From contig NZ_BPQV01000009.1 in assembly GCF_022179465.1 (NCBI RefSeq), forward strand, positions 62,001 to 126,000: a DNA stretch of 64,000 nt. The letters run 5' to 3'. The stretch's first letter is position 1; each line of letters starts with the position of its first letter. Below, one piece after another: positions 1 to 8,734 of the stretch. The stretch is from Methylobacterium organophilum (lineage in GTDB: Bacteria; Pseudomonadota; Alphaproteobacteria; Rhizobiales; Beijerinckiaceae). The translations under genes and the position numbers were made by a program. The notes beneath the pieces were generated by a model. That model was not told where the DNA came from and made no database searches. It saw only the letters and a program-made list of their open reading frames with translations.

Positions 1-1200
1 CTTGGAATGGTCGAAGGGCGGCTCGTCGAGCCAGATCCGCACCCCGGCCTCCAGCAGTGGGCCGATATGCGCCCGGGTCGCCCAGTCGACGAAGCGATGG
101 TCGCTGCGATGGGGGATGACGACGTCGACCTCGATCCCGCGCCCTGCGGCGAGGCAGAGGGCGTTGAGGATCAGCTCGTTGGGCAGGAAATAGGGCGTCG
201 TCAGCCGGATCGAGCGCCGGGCGCAGGCGAGGGCCTGCAGGATGACGCTGGCGATCTTCTCGATATCGGCATCGGGCCCGGAGGTGACGACGCGGGCGGT
301 CACGTCGCCGGCCGGGGCGAGGTCCGGGAACCACGCCTCGCCCTCGAGCTCCTCGCCCGCCACGAAGGCCCAGTCCGTGGCAAACGCCTGGGCGAGCTGC
401 TCCACCACCGGCCCCTCGATCCGGAAATGCGTGTCGCGGATCGGGAAGGCGGGGTTTCTCGCGACGCGGTTGCCGTCGGAGATGTTCACCCCTCCGGTGA
501 AGGCGAGGCCTCCGTCGAGGAGGAGCAGCTTACGGTGGGTGCGTAAGTTCAGGAACGGCATGCGCCAGGGCAGAGCCGAGTGCATGAACAATCCCGCCGG
601 CACCCCGGCCCCCCGCAACCGCCGCCAGACGGCGGGGAAGAAGTAGCCCGAGCCGATGCCGTCGACGATCACTCGCACGGCGACGCCCCGTGCCCTGGCT
701 GCGATCAGCGCCTCGCAGAAGGCGCCACCGATCTCGTCGTCGCGGAAGATGTAGCTCGACAGGGCGATGCTGGTGCGCGCCTGCCCGATCGCCTCCAGCA
801 TCGCCGGATAGGCCTCGTCCCCGTTGCGCAGGAGCGCGATGCGGGTGCCGGCGACGACGGGAAGCTGCGTGATCGCCTGCACCGCCCGGTCGAGGGCGCG
901 ATAGGCCTCCGGCACGGGAGCCGGTGCCTGCGGCGTCTCGTCGGTCTGCTGCGAGGGCCGCCGCTTGAGCTTGCGTGCGCGCCGCTCGACCCGGTTGATG
1001 CCGAAGGTGAGATAGAGAAGGCTGCCGAAGAAGGGCGAGAGCCAGGCGAGCCCGATCCAGCCGATCGCCGCCCCGACCACGCGCTTGCGCAGGAGCGCGT
1101 GCACGGACACCAGCAGGGACAGGGCGAGACCGGCCAGGAACAGGAGATCCGTACGGATCGAGGCCGTTTCCTGAAGCCAACGGGTGAGGGCGTCTTCCAC
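1..1200 (-). CDS. cls: Cardiolipin synthase, phospholipase D family (C-terminus cut by window edge)
   Basis: This membrane enzyme likely joins two phosphatidylglycerols into cardiolipin. Reading from a GTG at 1200, 400 residues fall inside the window. Two hydrophobic helices (about residues 18-38 and 42-64) are followed by a basic stretch, then the PLD catalytic region. The first HKD motif, HRKLLLLD, gives H222, K224 and D229. The second motif begins with HSK (H398, K400) exactly where the sequence runs out, so the protein continues beyond base 1. The helix-linker-two-HKD layout is the bacterial Cls plan. The GTG start is chosen because it places the first membrane helix near the N-terminus. 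A phosphatidylserine synthase or other PLD-family transferase is less likely. Confidence 0.85.
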   Translation of the reverse strand, partial: MEDALTRWLQETASIRTDLLFLAGLALSLLVSVHALLRKRVVGAAIGWIGLAWLSPFFGSLLYLTFGINRVERRARKLKRRPSQQTDETPQAPAPVPEAYRALDRAVQAITQLPVVAGTRIALLRNGDEAYPAMLEAIGQARTSIALSSYIFRDDEIGGAFCEALIAARARGVAVRVIVDGIGSGYFFPAVWRRLRGAGVPAGLFMHSALPWRMPFLNLRTHRKLLLLDGGLAFTGGVNISDGNRVARNPAFPIRDTHFRIEGPVVEQLAQAFATDWAFVAGEELEGEAWFPDLAPAGDVTARVVTSGPDADIEKIASVILQALACARRSIRLTTPYFLPNELILNALCLAAGRGIEVDVVIPHRSDHRFVDWATRAHIGPLLEAGVRIWLDEPPFDHSK

Positions 1201-1302
1201 GCTTAGGTCGCTGTCCGCCGAGAGGTCACGGGATCGGCGCTGGGCGCCGCTTCAAGCCACCAAGCTAGAGCGGTTGCGCCGGAAGGGGACGACGGCGTGG
1301 CG

Positions 1303-2784
1303 CTACTCGACCACCAGCTTGTAGCTCTGCCCCGGCCGCACGCTCGCGCCACGCTCCATGCCATTGAGCACGAGGAAGCGCTCGCTCGCCCGGTCGGTCA
1401 CCACCATGCGGCGGGCGAAGCTCTCGACGGTGTCGCCCTGGGCGGCGGTGACGACTTCGAGATGCAGCGGCTTGAGGGAGCGGGCCTCTTCCGGCGGCAC
1501 GCTCGACAGGCTCTCGATCCAGCGCCGGAAGGCCGGCTCGGGATCGGTGCTGCCCTTGGCGGCCATGATCATGCGGTAGGTCGCGTCGCCCTCGCGGATG
1601 GCGGCGAGGCGGAAGGTCCAATCCTTGCCGCGGGAGAGCGCGGTGACGGCGGCCCGGCCGCCGATCATCCGGTTCTGGATGGAGCCCGGCTCGATCGCAT
1701 CGTTCCAGGTCGCCTTGAGCATGTCCTCGAGGCTGCGGCCGCTGTTGCTCTCGACCTGATCGAACAGGAGCCGGCTCCTGCCGTCGCGGGTGGTGCCGAG
1801 CACGGCGTTGCGGGTATTCTCGATGGCGAAGCCGTCGGGCACCTCGAAGGCGATGCCGAGGCTCTGGTGGATGAAGCGCTTCCCGCGCACGACACCCTCG
1901 CCGGGATTGTCACCGTAGCTGAGCCCGTCGATCGCCGCCATGTAGCGGGCGCGCTCGTCGGCGCCGAGGCCGGGGGCACCGATGCGGCGGGCGGCCTGGG
2001 TGACGAGGACGACGCGCTCCGCGGTGGCCGGATGGGTCGCGAGCATGTCCGGTTCGCCCGGCGCCCCGGCCCCCGCGCCGAGAGCCATGGTGCGGCTCAG
2101 GCTGGTCAGGAAGCGACTCGCGCCGAAGGGATCGTAGCCGGCCTTCGCTAGGGTGCGCACGCCGATCGTGTCGGCCTCGAGCTCCTGCTCGCGGGAGAAG
2201 CGGGCGAGCGTCACCTTCGACTGGCTCTCGAGCTGCGCCCCGGTGACGGGATCGTTCAGCACGTCGGCGACGACGCGGCTGACGAGCTGCGACCGGAGGG
2301 CCATCTCGCTGCGCGCATTGGCGTGGCGCAGCGTCACGTGCGCGATCTCATGTGCGAGCACCGCCGCCACCTCGGAGGTATCGGTGGCGAGCGCCAGAAG
2401 CCCGCGGGTGACGTAGAGCCGCCCGCTCGGCAAGGCGAATGCGTTGACGACGGGCGAATCGAGCAGCGTGACCGCGAAGGCCTCGTCCGGCCGATCGCTC
2501 GCCTTCACGAGCCGATTGGTCACGTCCGTGAGAAGCCGGTGCACCGTGGGTGAGCGATACTCGCCCCCGAAGGAAGCGACGAGCTTGGCGTGATCCGCGT
2601 CGTCGGACGGCCGCTCACGCCCCGTCGTGCGCGGGGCCTCGGCGGGCACCTTGATCGCAGCGGGCGTCAGAACCGCACCGGTCTGGTCGCCGGCACAGGC
2701 GGCGACCTGCAGGGCCAAAAGAAGAGCGAGCGCGCGGCGGCAGCCTGCGCCGGGCCGGTTGGCCTGTCCCAATTCCCCGTTCAT
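1303..2784 (-). CDS. M48-family metalloprotease lipoprotein with C-terminal LysM-like region
   Basis: A 493-residue zinc protease, probably anchored to a periplasmic face of a membrane. The N-terminus has a hydrophobic stretch ending in a lipobox (VAAC, Cys30). The catalytic zinc site is HEIAH at 145-149, with the third ligand in ELEAD at 201-205, as in BepA/YcaL-type M48 proteases that act on outer-membrane protein assembly. The last 50 residues (about 440-493) read like a LysM fold. The ATG at 2784 lies 5 nt after the stop of the upstream thermonuclease-like gene, so the two are probably cotranscribed. A longer reading through 3294 only runs through the neighbour in the wrong frame. The substrate is not evident. 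Confidence 0.87.
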   Translation of the reverse strand: MNGELGQANRPGAGCRRALALLLALQVAACAGDQTGAVLTPAAIKVPAEAPRTTGRERPSDDADHAKLVASFGGEYRSPTVHRLLTDVTNRLVKASDRPDEAFAVTLLDSPVVNAFALPSGRLYVTRGLLALATDTSEVAAVLAHEIAHVTLRHANARSEMALRSQLVSRVVADVLNDPVTGAQLESQSKVTLARFSREQELEADTIGVRTLAKAGYDPFGASRFLTSLSRTMALGAGAGAPGEPDMLATHPATAERVVLVTQAARRIGAPGLGADERARYMAAIDGLSYGDNPGEGVVRGKRFIHQSLGIAFEVPDGFAIENTRNAVLGTTRDGRSRLLFDQVESNSGRSLEDMLKATWNDAIEPGSIQNRMIGGRAAVTALSRGKDWTFRLAAIREGDATYRMIMAAKGSTDPEPAFRRWIESLSSVPPEEARSLKPLHLEVVTAAQGDTVESFARRMVVTDRASERFLVLNGMERGASVRPGQSYKLVVE

Positions 2785-2789
2785 GACGT

Positions 2790-3566
2790 TCAGCGCCGTG
2801 GCGCCCTGTCCCCCTCGAGCACCTCGATCATGTCCGCACTGGCGATGTCGAGGATCGGGCCGCGCCAGATCTCCAGCATGCCGCGAACGCGCACGAAGCG
2901 CCCCTTCAGCGTCTCTGCAGACAAACCACGCTCGCGCATACTCCGCCAAGTGCGTTTCGTCACGGTCACGCTGAGCCCCGCCTCGCCGCGTGCAGAGAAG
3001 TTCAAATAGGTGCGCGAACGCCTCTCTCCGACGGAGCGCACGCGCCCGGTCGCGACCACGAAGCGGCCGGCCCGCGTCCCGAGTTCTTCGGCCCTGGCGG
3101 CATCGAAGACGCCTTCGCGCCACACGCCGAGTCCCGCCTTGCGAGGGGCCTCCTCCAGGGCGAGCAGGGCCGGCCGGCACAATCGGTCGACCTCGCCGGC
3201 ATCGGCATAGGCCAGCCCGGACGCGACGAGGCCGGCACCGAGATCGACCGGCTCCTCGCCTTCGGTCACGGCGTCCGCCGGGATGCGGCCCCAACGATCG
3301 GCCTCACCGCGGGGCGTCAGCCGCAGCAGGCTGCCGCGATGGCCAGAGAGCCAGGCGCCCGCTTCCGCGGCGGTCGCTTCGTCCTCCGGCCAGCCGATTC
3401 CGGAGAGCACGATCCGGCCGCCATCCGCGAGGACGAGTTCTCCCCGTGGGCCGAGACCCTGAAGGCGCTCCGTCCGCGCGATGCCGCTCCGGCAGGACTC
3501 GGCCGCCTGCGCGGCGGGAGACGTCGCGAGAAGGATGCCGAAGAGCGCACGCACGCCAGAAGACAT
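2790..3566 (-). CDS. Exported thermonuclease-like (SNase-fold) protein
   Basis: A 258-residue protein from the ATG at 3566. Residues 1-21 look like a Sec signal peptide ending in AQA-A. The body resembles the staphylococcal nuclease/TNase group found in alphaproteobacteria (the segment GWPEDEATAAEAGAWL and the following GLGVWREG region). I could not identify the full Arg/Glu catalytic set of a true nuclease, so nuclease activity is not assured. A C-terminal half with RTYLNF and VRVRGMLE resembles an OB-like add-on. It lies 5 nt upstream of the M48 protease gene in the same direction. An in-frame ATG 40 codons upstream is possible but would bury the signal peptide. Confidence 0.6.
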   Translation of the reverse strand: MSSGVRALFGILLATSPAAQAAESCRSGIARTERLQGLGPRGELVLADGGRIVLSGIGWPEDEATAAEAGAWLSGHRGSLLRLTPRGEADRWGRIPADAVTEGEEPVDLGAGLVASGLAYADAGEVDRLCRPALLALEEAPRKAGLGVWREGVFDAARAEELGTRAGRFVVATGRVRSVGERRSRTYLNFSARGEAGLSVTVTKRTWRSMRERGLSAETLKGRFVRVRGMLEIWRGPILDIASADMIEVLEGDRAPRR

Positions 3567-3723
3567 CGATCCGTGCTCCGTCGGCGGCATCCGTGCCGTG
3601 CCGCAGGATGAGTCAGGTGCGCATCGCAGGGAAGCATCGCCTTCGGCAGGAGGCGCGATCCGTGCTGCCCTGCGGCCCGCCGGCAACGCCCTGTTCTCTG
3701 GAAATCACCTGTCGCCGGCGTGG

Positions 3724-3752
3724 TTGGCGCGGCGGCCTGCCGATGCTATGGC
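3724..3752 (+). promoter_or_regulatory. Candidate sigma-70-type promoter of the tRNA-Arg gene
   Basis: TTGGCG at 3724-3729 and TATGGC at 3747-3752 are separated by exactly 17 bases. The predicted start of transcription falls a few bases before the tRNA at 3763. Both hexamers match the consensus only partly, so this is a positional inference. Confidence 0.35.
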
Positions 3753-3762
3753 AGGCGCGGTT

Positions 3763-4093
3763 GTCTCCGTAGCTCAGCTGGACAGAGCACAGGTTTCCTA
3801 AAGAAAATTGGGCGCCGCGAACGGGAAACCGCGCGGCGGATCCGCTCAAATTCGGGGAAAGCTTACGGCGTCTCAGTGCGCCCTGCCGATCCCGAGCCAA
3901 GCCTTCGCAAGCCCTGCCAGGGTCGAGCGAAGGAAGGTGTAGAGACTAGACGGGCGGCACCTAACGGTACGGCAGGCTCCGTGCCCATGGTGAAGGGATA
4001 GTCCAGGCCACGAACGCTCTGCAACGAGCGGCGGTGAAAGCCGAAGTGGTATGAAACCTGGGGTCGCAGGTTCGAGCCCTGCCGGGGACGCCA
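3763..4093 (+). tRNA. tRNA-Arg(CCU), gene split by a group I intron
   Basis: Exon 1 is 3763-3799 and exon 2 is 4054-4093. Joined, they give a 77-nt tRNA with the CCA end encoded. The acceptor stem GTCTCCG pairs with CGGGGAC (one G-T wobble). The D stem GCTC pairs with GAGC. The anticodon stem CAGGT pairs with ACCTG around the loop TTCCTAA, which gives anticodon CCU. The T arm is GCAGG-TTCGAGC-CCTGC. The interruption falls directly after the third anticodon base. Six T residues follow the CCA and probably end transcription. This isoacceptor reads AGG codons. Confidence 0.93.
3800..4053 (+). ncRNA. Group I self-splicing intron in the tRNA-Arg anticodon loop
   Basis: The 254-nt insert follows a U at the 5' splice site and ends in G, the two hallmarks of group I introns. 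CCUAA across the 5' site can pair with UUGGG in the intron, placing the required U-G wobble at the cleavage point (P1). The conserved core is present: an R element with AGAGACTAGACGG at 3941-3953 and an S element AAGGGATAGTCC at 3993-4004, whose GACTA/TAGTC segments form P7. CGGG near 3857 and CCCG near 3893 can form P4. The size and position match the known Agrobacterium tRNA-Arg(CCU) intron (subgroup IC3). It has no room for a homing endonuclease. Confidence 0.93.
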
Positions 4094-4199
4094 TTTTTTC
4101 ATTCTTCACCTTACACTGTGCGTGCCTCAACGCATTTTTGCTTGCAGCGCTTGGCGTTTCGTTGAATCGATCCGATCAGCGGGGTGCGGCGGGGCAGAC

Positions 4200-4604
4200 A
4201 TGGCAGGGCAAAAGACCGATGAGCGAGACGTCCATCTCGGCCGGCGTATGGCCGAGCGACGCAAGCGGTCGAAGCTGACGCAACGCGAGGTCGCCGACCG
4301 TTTCGGCATGTCGGCCGCCCAGCTTCAGAAGTACGAGAAGGGCGTCAATCGGATCAGCGCGATCCACCTCGCCATCCTCAGCCGGCTGACCAACACGCCC
4401 GTCAGCGATTTCCTGGACGGCATCGCACAGGACCCGTCCATGCCGGGCTTCTCGGACCAGGGGCAGCAGATTTATGCCGCCGACGATCCGTGGAGCGGTC
4501 TGGCCCGAGTCGTCGCCCGCCACGTCTCGCAGACATTCAGCGAGCAGAGCCGGCGTGAATTTGCGGCTGCCGTCGATTCTCTCCATCGTGAATTGAACGG
4601 CTGA
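4200..4604 (+). CDS. XRE-family helix-turn-helix regulator upstream of metK
   Basis: A 134-residue cytoplasmic DNA-binding protein. Residues 13-68 form a Cro/CI-type HTH; the recognition part reads [20 protein letters not shown]. The C-terminal half (about 75-134) is shorter and unrecognised. The ATG at 4200 is preferred because an in-frame ATG at 4122 would add 26 residues overlapping the end of the tRNA transcript. Similar small XRE genes often precede metK in alphaproteobacteria, which suggests a role in methionine or SAM control. That role is inference. Its stop codon lies in a small hairpin (TGATTG/CAATCA, 4602-4618). Confidence 0.83.
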   Translation: MAGQKTDERDVHLGRRMAERRKRSKLTQREVADRFGMSAAQLQKYEKGVNRISAIHLAILSRLTNTPVSDFLDGIAQDPSMPGFSDQGQQIYAADDPWSGLARVVARHVSQTFSEQSRREFAAAVDSLHRELNG

Positions 4605-4662
4605 TTGTTCAGCAATCAAGAGCGGTATCGATCTGAGGCAGCCGTCGGCGGCGGATCGTGTT

Positions 4663-4672
4663 CGTTATAACG
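4663..4672. promoter_or_regulatory. Perfect 10-bp palindrome upstream of metK, candidate operator
   Basis: CGTTATAACG is a perfect palindrome in the 181-bp gap between the XRE regulator and metK, and it contains a TATAAC -10-like hexamer. A site of this kind would suit a dimeric HTH protein such as the neighbouring regulator. No second copy was seen nearby. Confidence 0.3.
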
Positions 4673-4691
4673 GACGATTCCGCCGTTTCGC

Positions 4692-4742
4692 CTTGACCGA
4701 CCGTTTTATGGGTGCAAGAACCCTCCGCCGTATCGGGTCAAG
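4692..4742 (+). promoter_or_regulatory. Structured leader upstream of metK (nested hairpins)
   Basis: CTTGACC at 4692-4698 pairs perfectly with GGTCAAG at 4736-4742. Inside it, GGGT (4710-4713) pairs with ACCC (4720-4723). The structure ends 43 nt before the metK start. It does not match my recollection of the SAM-II or SAM/SAH riboswitch consensus, so it could be an uncharacterised leader or a chance repeat that partly overlaps a TTGACC -35-like element. Confidence 0.3.
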
Positions 4743-4785
4743 CGCCGCAATCACGTCGGGCGCGCCCGCGATCGGGGTGCCCTGC

Positions 4786-5961
4786 ATGCCGCGCTCAGAC
4801 TTCCTGTTCACGAGCGAGTCCGTCTCGGAAGGCCACCCTGACAAGGTGAGCGACCGGATCTCCGACACCGTCGTCGACGCCTATCTCGGGGTCATGCCCG
4901 AGGCGCGTCTCGGCGTCGAAACGCTGACGACGACGAACCGCATCGTGATCGCAGGCGAAGTGCGCGGTCCCGATTCCGTGACCTTCAAGGACCTGGAAGA
5001 ACTGACCCGCGAGGCGGTCAGGGATATCGGCTACGAGCAGAACGGCTTCCACTGGAAGCACGCCGACGTCGCCATCCATCTGCATGCCCAGTCCGCCGAC
5101 ATCGCCCAGGGCGTCGACGCCTCGGGCAACAAGGACGAGGGCGCGGGCGACCAGGGCATCATGTTCGGCTACGCGTCGGACGAGACCCCGGCTCTGATGC
5201 CGGCCCCGATCTACTACGCCCACAAGATCCTCAAGGACCTTGCCGACGCCCGCAAGGCCAAGCAGGGCGAGGCCGCCAAGCTCGGCCCCGACGCCAAGAG
5301 CCAGGTCACGGTGCGCTACGCGAACGGCCGGCCGGTCGAGGCGACGCAGATCGTGCTCTCCACCCAGCACCTCGACGAGTCCCTCGACTCCGCGGACGTG
5401 CGGGCCATCGTCGAGCCCTATATCTGCGCGGCCCTGCCCCAGGACTGGATCACCGAGTCGACGGTGTGGCACGTCAACCCGACCGGCAAGTTCGTGATCG
5501 GCGGCCCAGACGGCGATGCCGGCCTCACCGGCCGCAAGATCATCGTCGACACCTATGGCGGAGCGGCCCCCCATGGCGGCGGCGCCTTCTCGGGCAAGGA
5601 TCCGACCAAGGTCGACCGTTCGGCGGCCTACGCGGCGCGCTATCTCGCCAAGAACGTGGTCGCCGCAGGCCTCGCCCGCCGGGCCACGATCCAGCTGTCC
5701 TACGCCATCGGCGTGGCCAAGCCCCTGTCGATCTATGTCGACCTGCACGGCACCGGCAACGTAGACGAGGCCAAGCTCGAGGCGGTCCTGATGGACGCCC
5801 TCGATCTCTCGCCCCGCGGCATCCGGACGGCGCTCGGCCTCAACAAGCCGATCTATGCCCGCACCTCGGCCTACGGCCATTTCGGCCGGGATCCCGAGGC
5901 GGATGGCGGCTTCTCCTGGGAGAAGACCGACCTTGCCGACAAGCTCAAGTCGGCGTTCTGA
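4786..5961 (+). CDS. metK: S-adenosylmethionine synthetase
   Basis: A 391-residue cytosolic enzyme that makes S-adenosylmethionine from methionine and ATP. The N-terminus carries [14 protein letters not shown], with the catalytic HPDK at 17-20. The ATP-binding hexapeptide GAGDQG is at 119-124, and the glycine-rich loop [16 protein letters not shown] follows in the central domain. The length is normal. The start [12 protein letters not shown] at 4786 is used because the in-frame ATG at 4693 adds a non-conserved 31-residue leader that coincides with the structured region. trmB begins 13 nt after the stop, so the two SAM-related genes probably share a transcript. Confidence 0.97.
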   Translation: MPRSDFLFTSESVSEGHPDKVSDRISDTVVDAYLGVMPEARLGVETLTTTNRIVIAGEVRGPDSVTFKDLEELTREAVRDIGYEQNGFHWKHADVAIHLHAQSADIAQGVDASGNKDEGAGDQGIMFGYASDETPALMPAPIYYAHKILKDLADARKAKQGEAAKLGPDAKSQVTVRYANGRPVEATQIVLSTQHLDESLDSADVRAIVEPYICAALPQDWITESTVWHVNPTGKFVIGGPDGDAGLTGRKIIVDTYGGAAPHGGGAFSGKDPTKVDRSAAYAARYLAKNVVAAGLARRATIQLSYAIGVAKPLSIYVDLHGTGNVDEAKLEAVLMDALDLSPRGIRTALGLNKPIYARTSAYGHFGRDPEADGGFSWEKTDLADKLKSAF

Positions 5962-5974
5962 GGCCCGAACCGCC

Positions 5975-6709
5975 ATGGGGAGGGATGAGAGCATCCCTCC
6001 CGAAGCGGGCGGGATCGGCGAGCCGGATCGGGCTTTCTTCGGCCGCCGCAAGGGCAAGCGGCTACGGCCCGGTCAGGAGCAGCGCCTTGAGGCGCTGCTG
6101 CCCCAACTTCGTGTGGCCCTGCCCCCGGCAGGCGCCTTCCTCGATCCGCCGGCGCTCTTCCCGGTTCCGGTGGACGAGGTCTGGCTCGAGATCGGCTTCG
6201 GCGGTGGCGAGCATCTCGCGGCTCAGGCCGAGAGCCATCCCGGCACCGGCATCATCGGCTGCGAGCCCTTCGTCAACGGCGTCGTCAAGCTCCTGCGGGA
6301 GGTCGACGAGCGCGGGTTGCGCAATGTCCGCCTCTGGGACGAGGACGCGACCGCTGTGCTCGCGGCGCTGCCCGATGCGTCGGTTGCGCGGGTCTACCTG
6401 CTCTATCCGGATCCATGGCCGAAGCGCCGCCAGCGCAAGCGCCGCTTCGTCGCGGACGCCTCGCTCGCCGAGATCGCCCGTGTTCTGAAGCCCGGCGGCC
6501 TGTTCCGCTTCGCGACGGACATCGACGACTATGCCGGCTGGACGCTGGTGCGCGCCGCCCGTTGCCCGGGCCTGCGCTGGACAGCCGAGCGGGCGGACGA
6601 TTGGCGCACGCCGTTCCCCGGCTGGCCCGGCACCCGCTACGAAGCCAAGGCCAAGGCGGCCGGGCGGCGGCCGAGCTACCTGACATTCGAGCGGGTTCGG
6701 CCGGTTTAG
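5975..6709 (+). CDS. trmB: tRNA (guanine-N7-)-methyltransferase
   Basis: A 244-residue SAM-dependent enzyme that methylates G46 in the variable loop of tRNAs. The SAM site reads EIGFGGGEHL, and the family signature YPDPWPKRRQRKRRF is present, followed by the FATDIDDY segment. The ATG at 5975 lies just after metK. A longer in-frame reading from 5855 would overlap metK and is rejected. The product of metK is the methyl donor for this enzyme. The stop overlaps the convergent reductase gene by 4 nt. Confidence 0.95.
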   Translation: MGRDESIPPEAGGIGEPDRAFFGRRKGKRLRPGQEQRLEALLPQLRVALPPAGAFLDPPALFPVPVDEVWLEIGFGGGEHLAAQAESHPGTGIIGCEPFVNGVVKLLREVDERGLRNVRLWDEDATAVLAALPDASVARVYLLYPDPWPKRRQRKRRFVADASLAEIARVLKPGGLFRFATDIDDYAGWTLVRAARCPGLRWTAERADDWRTPFPGWPGTRYEAKAKAAGRRPSYLTFERVRPV

Positions 6710-7575
6710 CCCTGGCCGCTGCGCCGGGCCGCCACGCTCGCGAGGGCCGCGAAGTCCTTGTCGCCGTCGCCGTGGCTCAGTGCGTCGATGAAGTTGTCCC
6801 GCAGCACGCTGCCGAAGCCGAGGGGTACGCCCACCGCCTCGGCGGCGGCGAGGGCCAGGCGGATGTCCTTGGCGCCGAGTCGCATCGTGAAGCCCGGCGG
6901 CTCGTAGCGCTTCTCCGCGATCAGCGCGCCGTACCCCTTGTAGACCGGGGAGGCGAACAGGGTGTTGGTGAGCAGGTCGAGGAGGTCCGCACCCTTGACG
7001 CCGTGGCCCTCGACCAGGGCACAGGCCTCGCCCATGGCCTCGATCGCCGACATCAGCATGAAATTGCCCGCGAGCTTCACCGCATTGGCGCGATGCGGCT
7101 CCTCGCCGAAGCGCCAGGTCTTAACGCCCATGGCGTCGAGCAGGGGCTGAACCGTCGAGATGGCCCTATCATCGCCAGCGGCCACGATGTTGAGCGCACC
7201 CTTCTCGGCTGCATCCGGCCGGCCGAAGACGGGGGCGCCGACATAGGTGACGCCGGCCCGAGCATGGATCGGTGCCAACTCCTGGGCGAGCGCGACGGAG
7301 ATTGTCGACATCGAGACGTGCACGGCCGGGCGCTCCGGCGCGTCGAGCAGCCCACCCTCCACGATCACCGAGCGCAGGGCAGCATCGTCGGCGAGCATGG
7401 TGATGGCCGCGTCGCCGCGGAACGCCTCCGCCGCGCTCGCCACGGGAGTGGCTCCCGCAACCTGCCGCGCCGGGTCGGGCGAGCGGTTCCAGACCCGGAC
7501 GTTATGCCCGGCCGCCACGAGTTGCGCCGCCATGGCGCGGCCCATGCGGCCGAGCCCGAGAAATCCGACATCCAT
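6706..7575 (-). CDS. NAD(P)-dependent oxidoreductase, 3-hydroxyisobutyrate dehydrogenase family
   Basis: A 289-residue beta-hydroxyacid dehydrogenase. The Rossmann motif GFLGLGRMG is at the N-terminus. The substrate loop VSMSTIS and the catalytic lysine region VKLAGNFMLMSAIEAMGEA (Lys near 170) follow the family pattern. The second half is the helical dimerisation domain. Members reduce or oxidise 3-hydroxyisobutyrate, tartronate semialdehyde, glyoxylate or related compounds. The sequence alone does not fix the substrate; a glyoxylate or succinic semialdehyde reductase-like role is possible. It converges with trmB and follows the alpha/beta hydrolase gene by 20 nt on the same strand. Confidence 0.85.
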   Translation of the reverse strand: MDVGFLGLGRMGRAMAAQLVAAGHNVRVWNRSPDPARQVAGATPVASAAEAFRGDAAITMLADDAALRSVIVEGGLLDAPERPAVHVSMSTISVALAQELAPIHARAGVTYVGAPVFGRPDAAEKGALNIVAAGDDRAISTVQPLLDAMGVKTWRFGEEPHRANAVKLAGNFMLMSAIEAMGEACALVEGHGVKGADLLDLLTNTLFASPVYKGYGALIAEKRYEPPGFTMRLGAKDIRLALAAAEAVGVPLGFGSVLRDNFIDALSHGDGDKDFAALASVAARRSGQG

Positions 7576-7595
7576 GGCTCTCTCCGATCCCTGCG

Positions 7596-8627
7596 CTAAT
7601 GCCCGTTGAGGAAGTCGAGGGCGAGGGCGTTGAAGCGCTCGGTGGCTTCCATGTGAACGAGGTGGCCGACGCCGTCGATCACTTCGACGCGGCCATCGGC
7701 CATCTTCCCGGCGAGCGCCCTGGCATTGCGCGCGTTCTCACCCATCCCGGCTCGCAATTCGGCCGGCGCGTAGGGCTTGCCCGGGGCGTTGTGATCGTTG
7801 CCGCCCATGATGAACAGGGTCGGCGCCTTCACGAGCGGGATCTCGTGGACCACTGGCTGCCCCCAGATCGCCTGGTAGGAATTCACGAAGGATTGCAGCC
7901 AGCGGGGGTACTCGCCGGAATCCTTCACCCGTTCGCGCATCGCGACGAAGGGCTCGATGGCCGATTCCGGCAGGGACAGGGCGTAGCTCGTCATCAGCTG
8001 CCGGCGATAGGCATCGGCCGTCAGTTCGCCCTCGCGCTTGAGCAGAACGGCGTTGGAGACCGGCGGCACCGTGAAGCGGTAATCCTCAAGCCCGATCGGC
8101 GCCTCCAGAACCAGGGAATTGACCCAGTCCGGGAAGTTGCGGGCGAGGCGGAGGGCGAGCATGCCGCCCATCGAGTGCGCGACCACGTCGACGCGCTTCA
8201 ACCCCAGCCGGTCCAACAGGTTAACCGTTTCCGCAGCCATGGTATCGAAGCTGAAGGCTCCGACAGGCTTCGAGGACTTCCCGAAGCCGAGCTGGTCGAC
8301 GGCCACGACCCGGTAGCCCGCCGCCGACAGGGCTCGGATGACCGGCTGCCAGTAGCTCGAGGGGAAGTTGCGCCCGTGGAGCAGGAGGGCGGTGCGTCCG
8401 TTGGCGGTTCCCGAGGCCGGCACGTCCATGTAGGCGAGGCGCAGCGCCTCCCCGTCCCGCGTCACCGGGAGGTAGCGGACGGGATAGGGATAGGCGAAGC
8501 CTTCGAGGGCGATCCCCAGGGCCGGGTCGGTCGTCGCGGACGGCCCCTCCTGCGCGGGAGCGGCCTCGGGGAAGGCCAGTTGGGCGAGTCCGAGGCCGAG
8601 AAGCCCGAGGATCGCGGCGAGACGCAT
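7596..8627 (-). CDS. Exported alpha/beta hydrolase
   Basis: A 343-residue protein with a signal peptide (about residues 1-25, ending APAQ) from the ATG at 8627. The fold is classical: LLLHGRNF oxyanion loop, nucleophile elbow AHSMGGM, and catalytic His in GVGHLVHME near the C-terminus. It is probably periplasmic and hydrolyses an ester or epoxide-like substrate, which cannot be named from the sequence. A 24-codon upstream extension to 8699 exists but would place arginines before the signal peptide. It lies 20 nt upstream of the HIBADH-family gene and is divergent from the DHA2 exporter. Confidence 0.82.
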   Translation of the reverse strand: MRLAAILGLLGLGLAQLAFPEAAPAQEGPSATTDPALGIALEGFAYPYPVRYLPVTRDGEALRLAYMDVPASGTANGRTALLLHGRNFPSSYWQPVIRALSAAGYRVVAVDQLGFGKSSKPVGAFSFDTMAAETVNLLDRLGLKRVDVVAHSMGGMLALRLARNFPDWVNSLVLEAPIGLEDYRFTVPPVSNAVLLKREGELTADAYRRQLMTSYALSLPESAIEPFVAMRERVKDSGEYPRWLQSFVNSYQAIWGQPVVHEIPLVKAPTLFIMGGNDHNAPGKPYAPAELRAGMGENARNARALAGKMADGRVEVIDGVGHLVHMEATERFNALALDFLNGH

Positions 8628-8734
8628 GGGAACTCCGGTGCGGATGCGGCGTCGCGCGCCGCTGCGGCACGGGAGATAGGGTTTTGCGCGCTCCGGCAAT
8701 GGCCCACGGCGCCGCGGTCGGGAGGTTTTGCCGG

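Noticed and set aside
4605-4785. SAM-II or SAM/SAH riboswitch upstream of metK
   Set aside because: The leader is structured but lacks the conserved core sequences I remember for these classes, so it is listed only as an uncharacterised leader.
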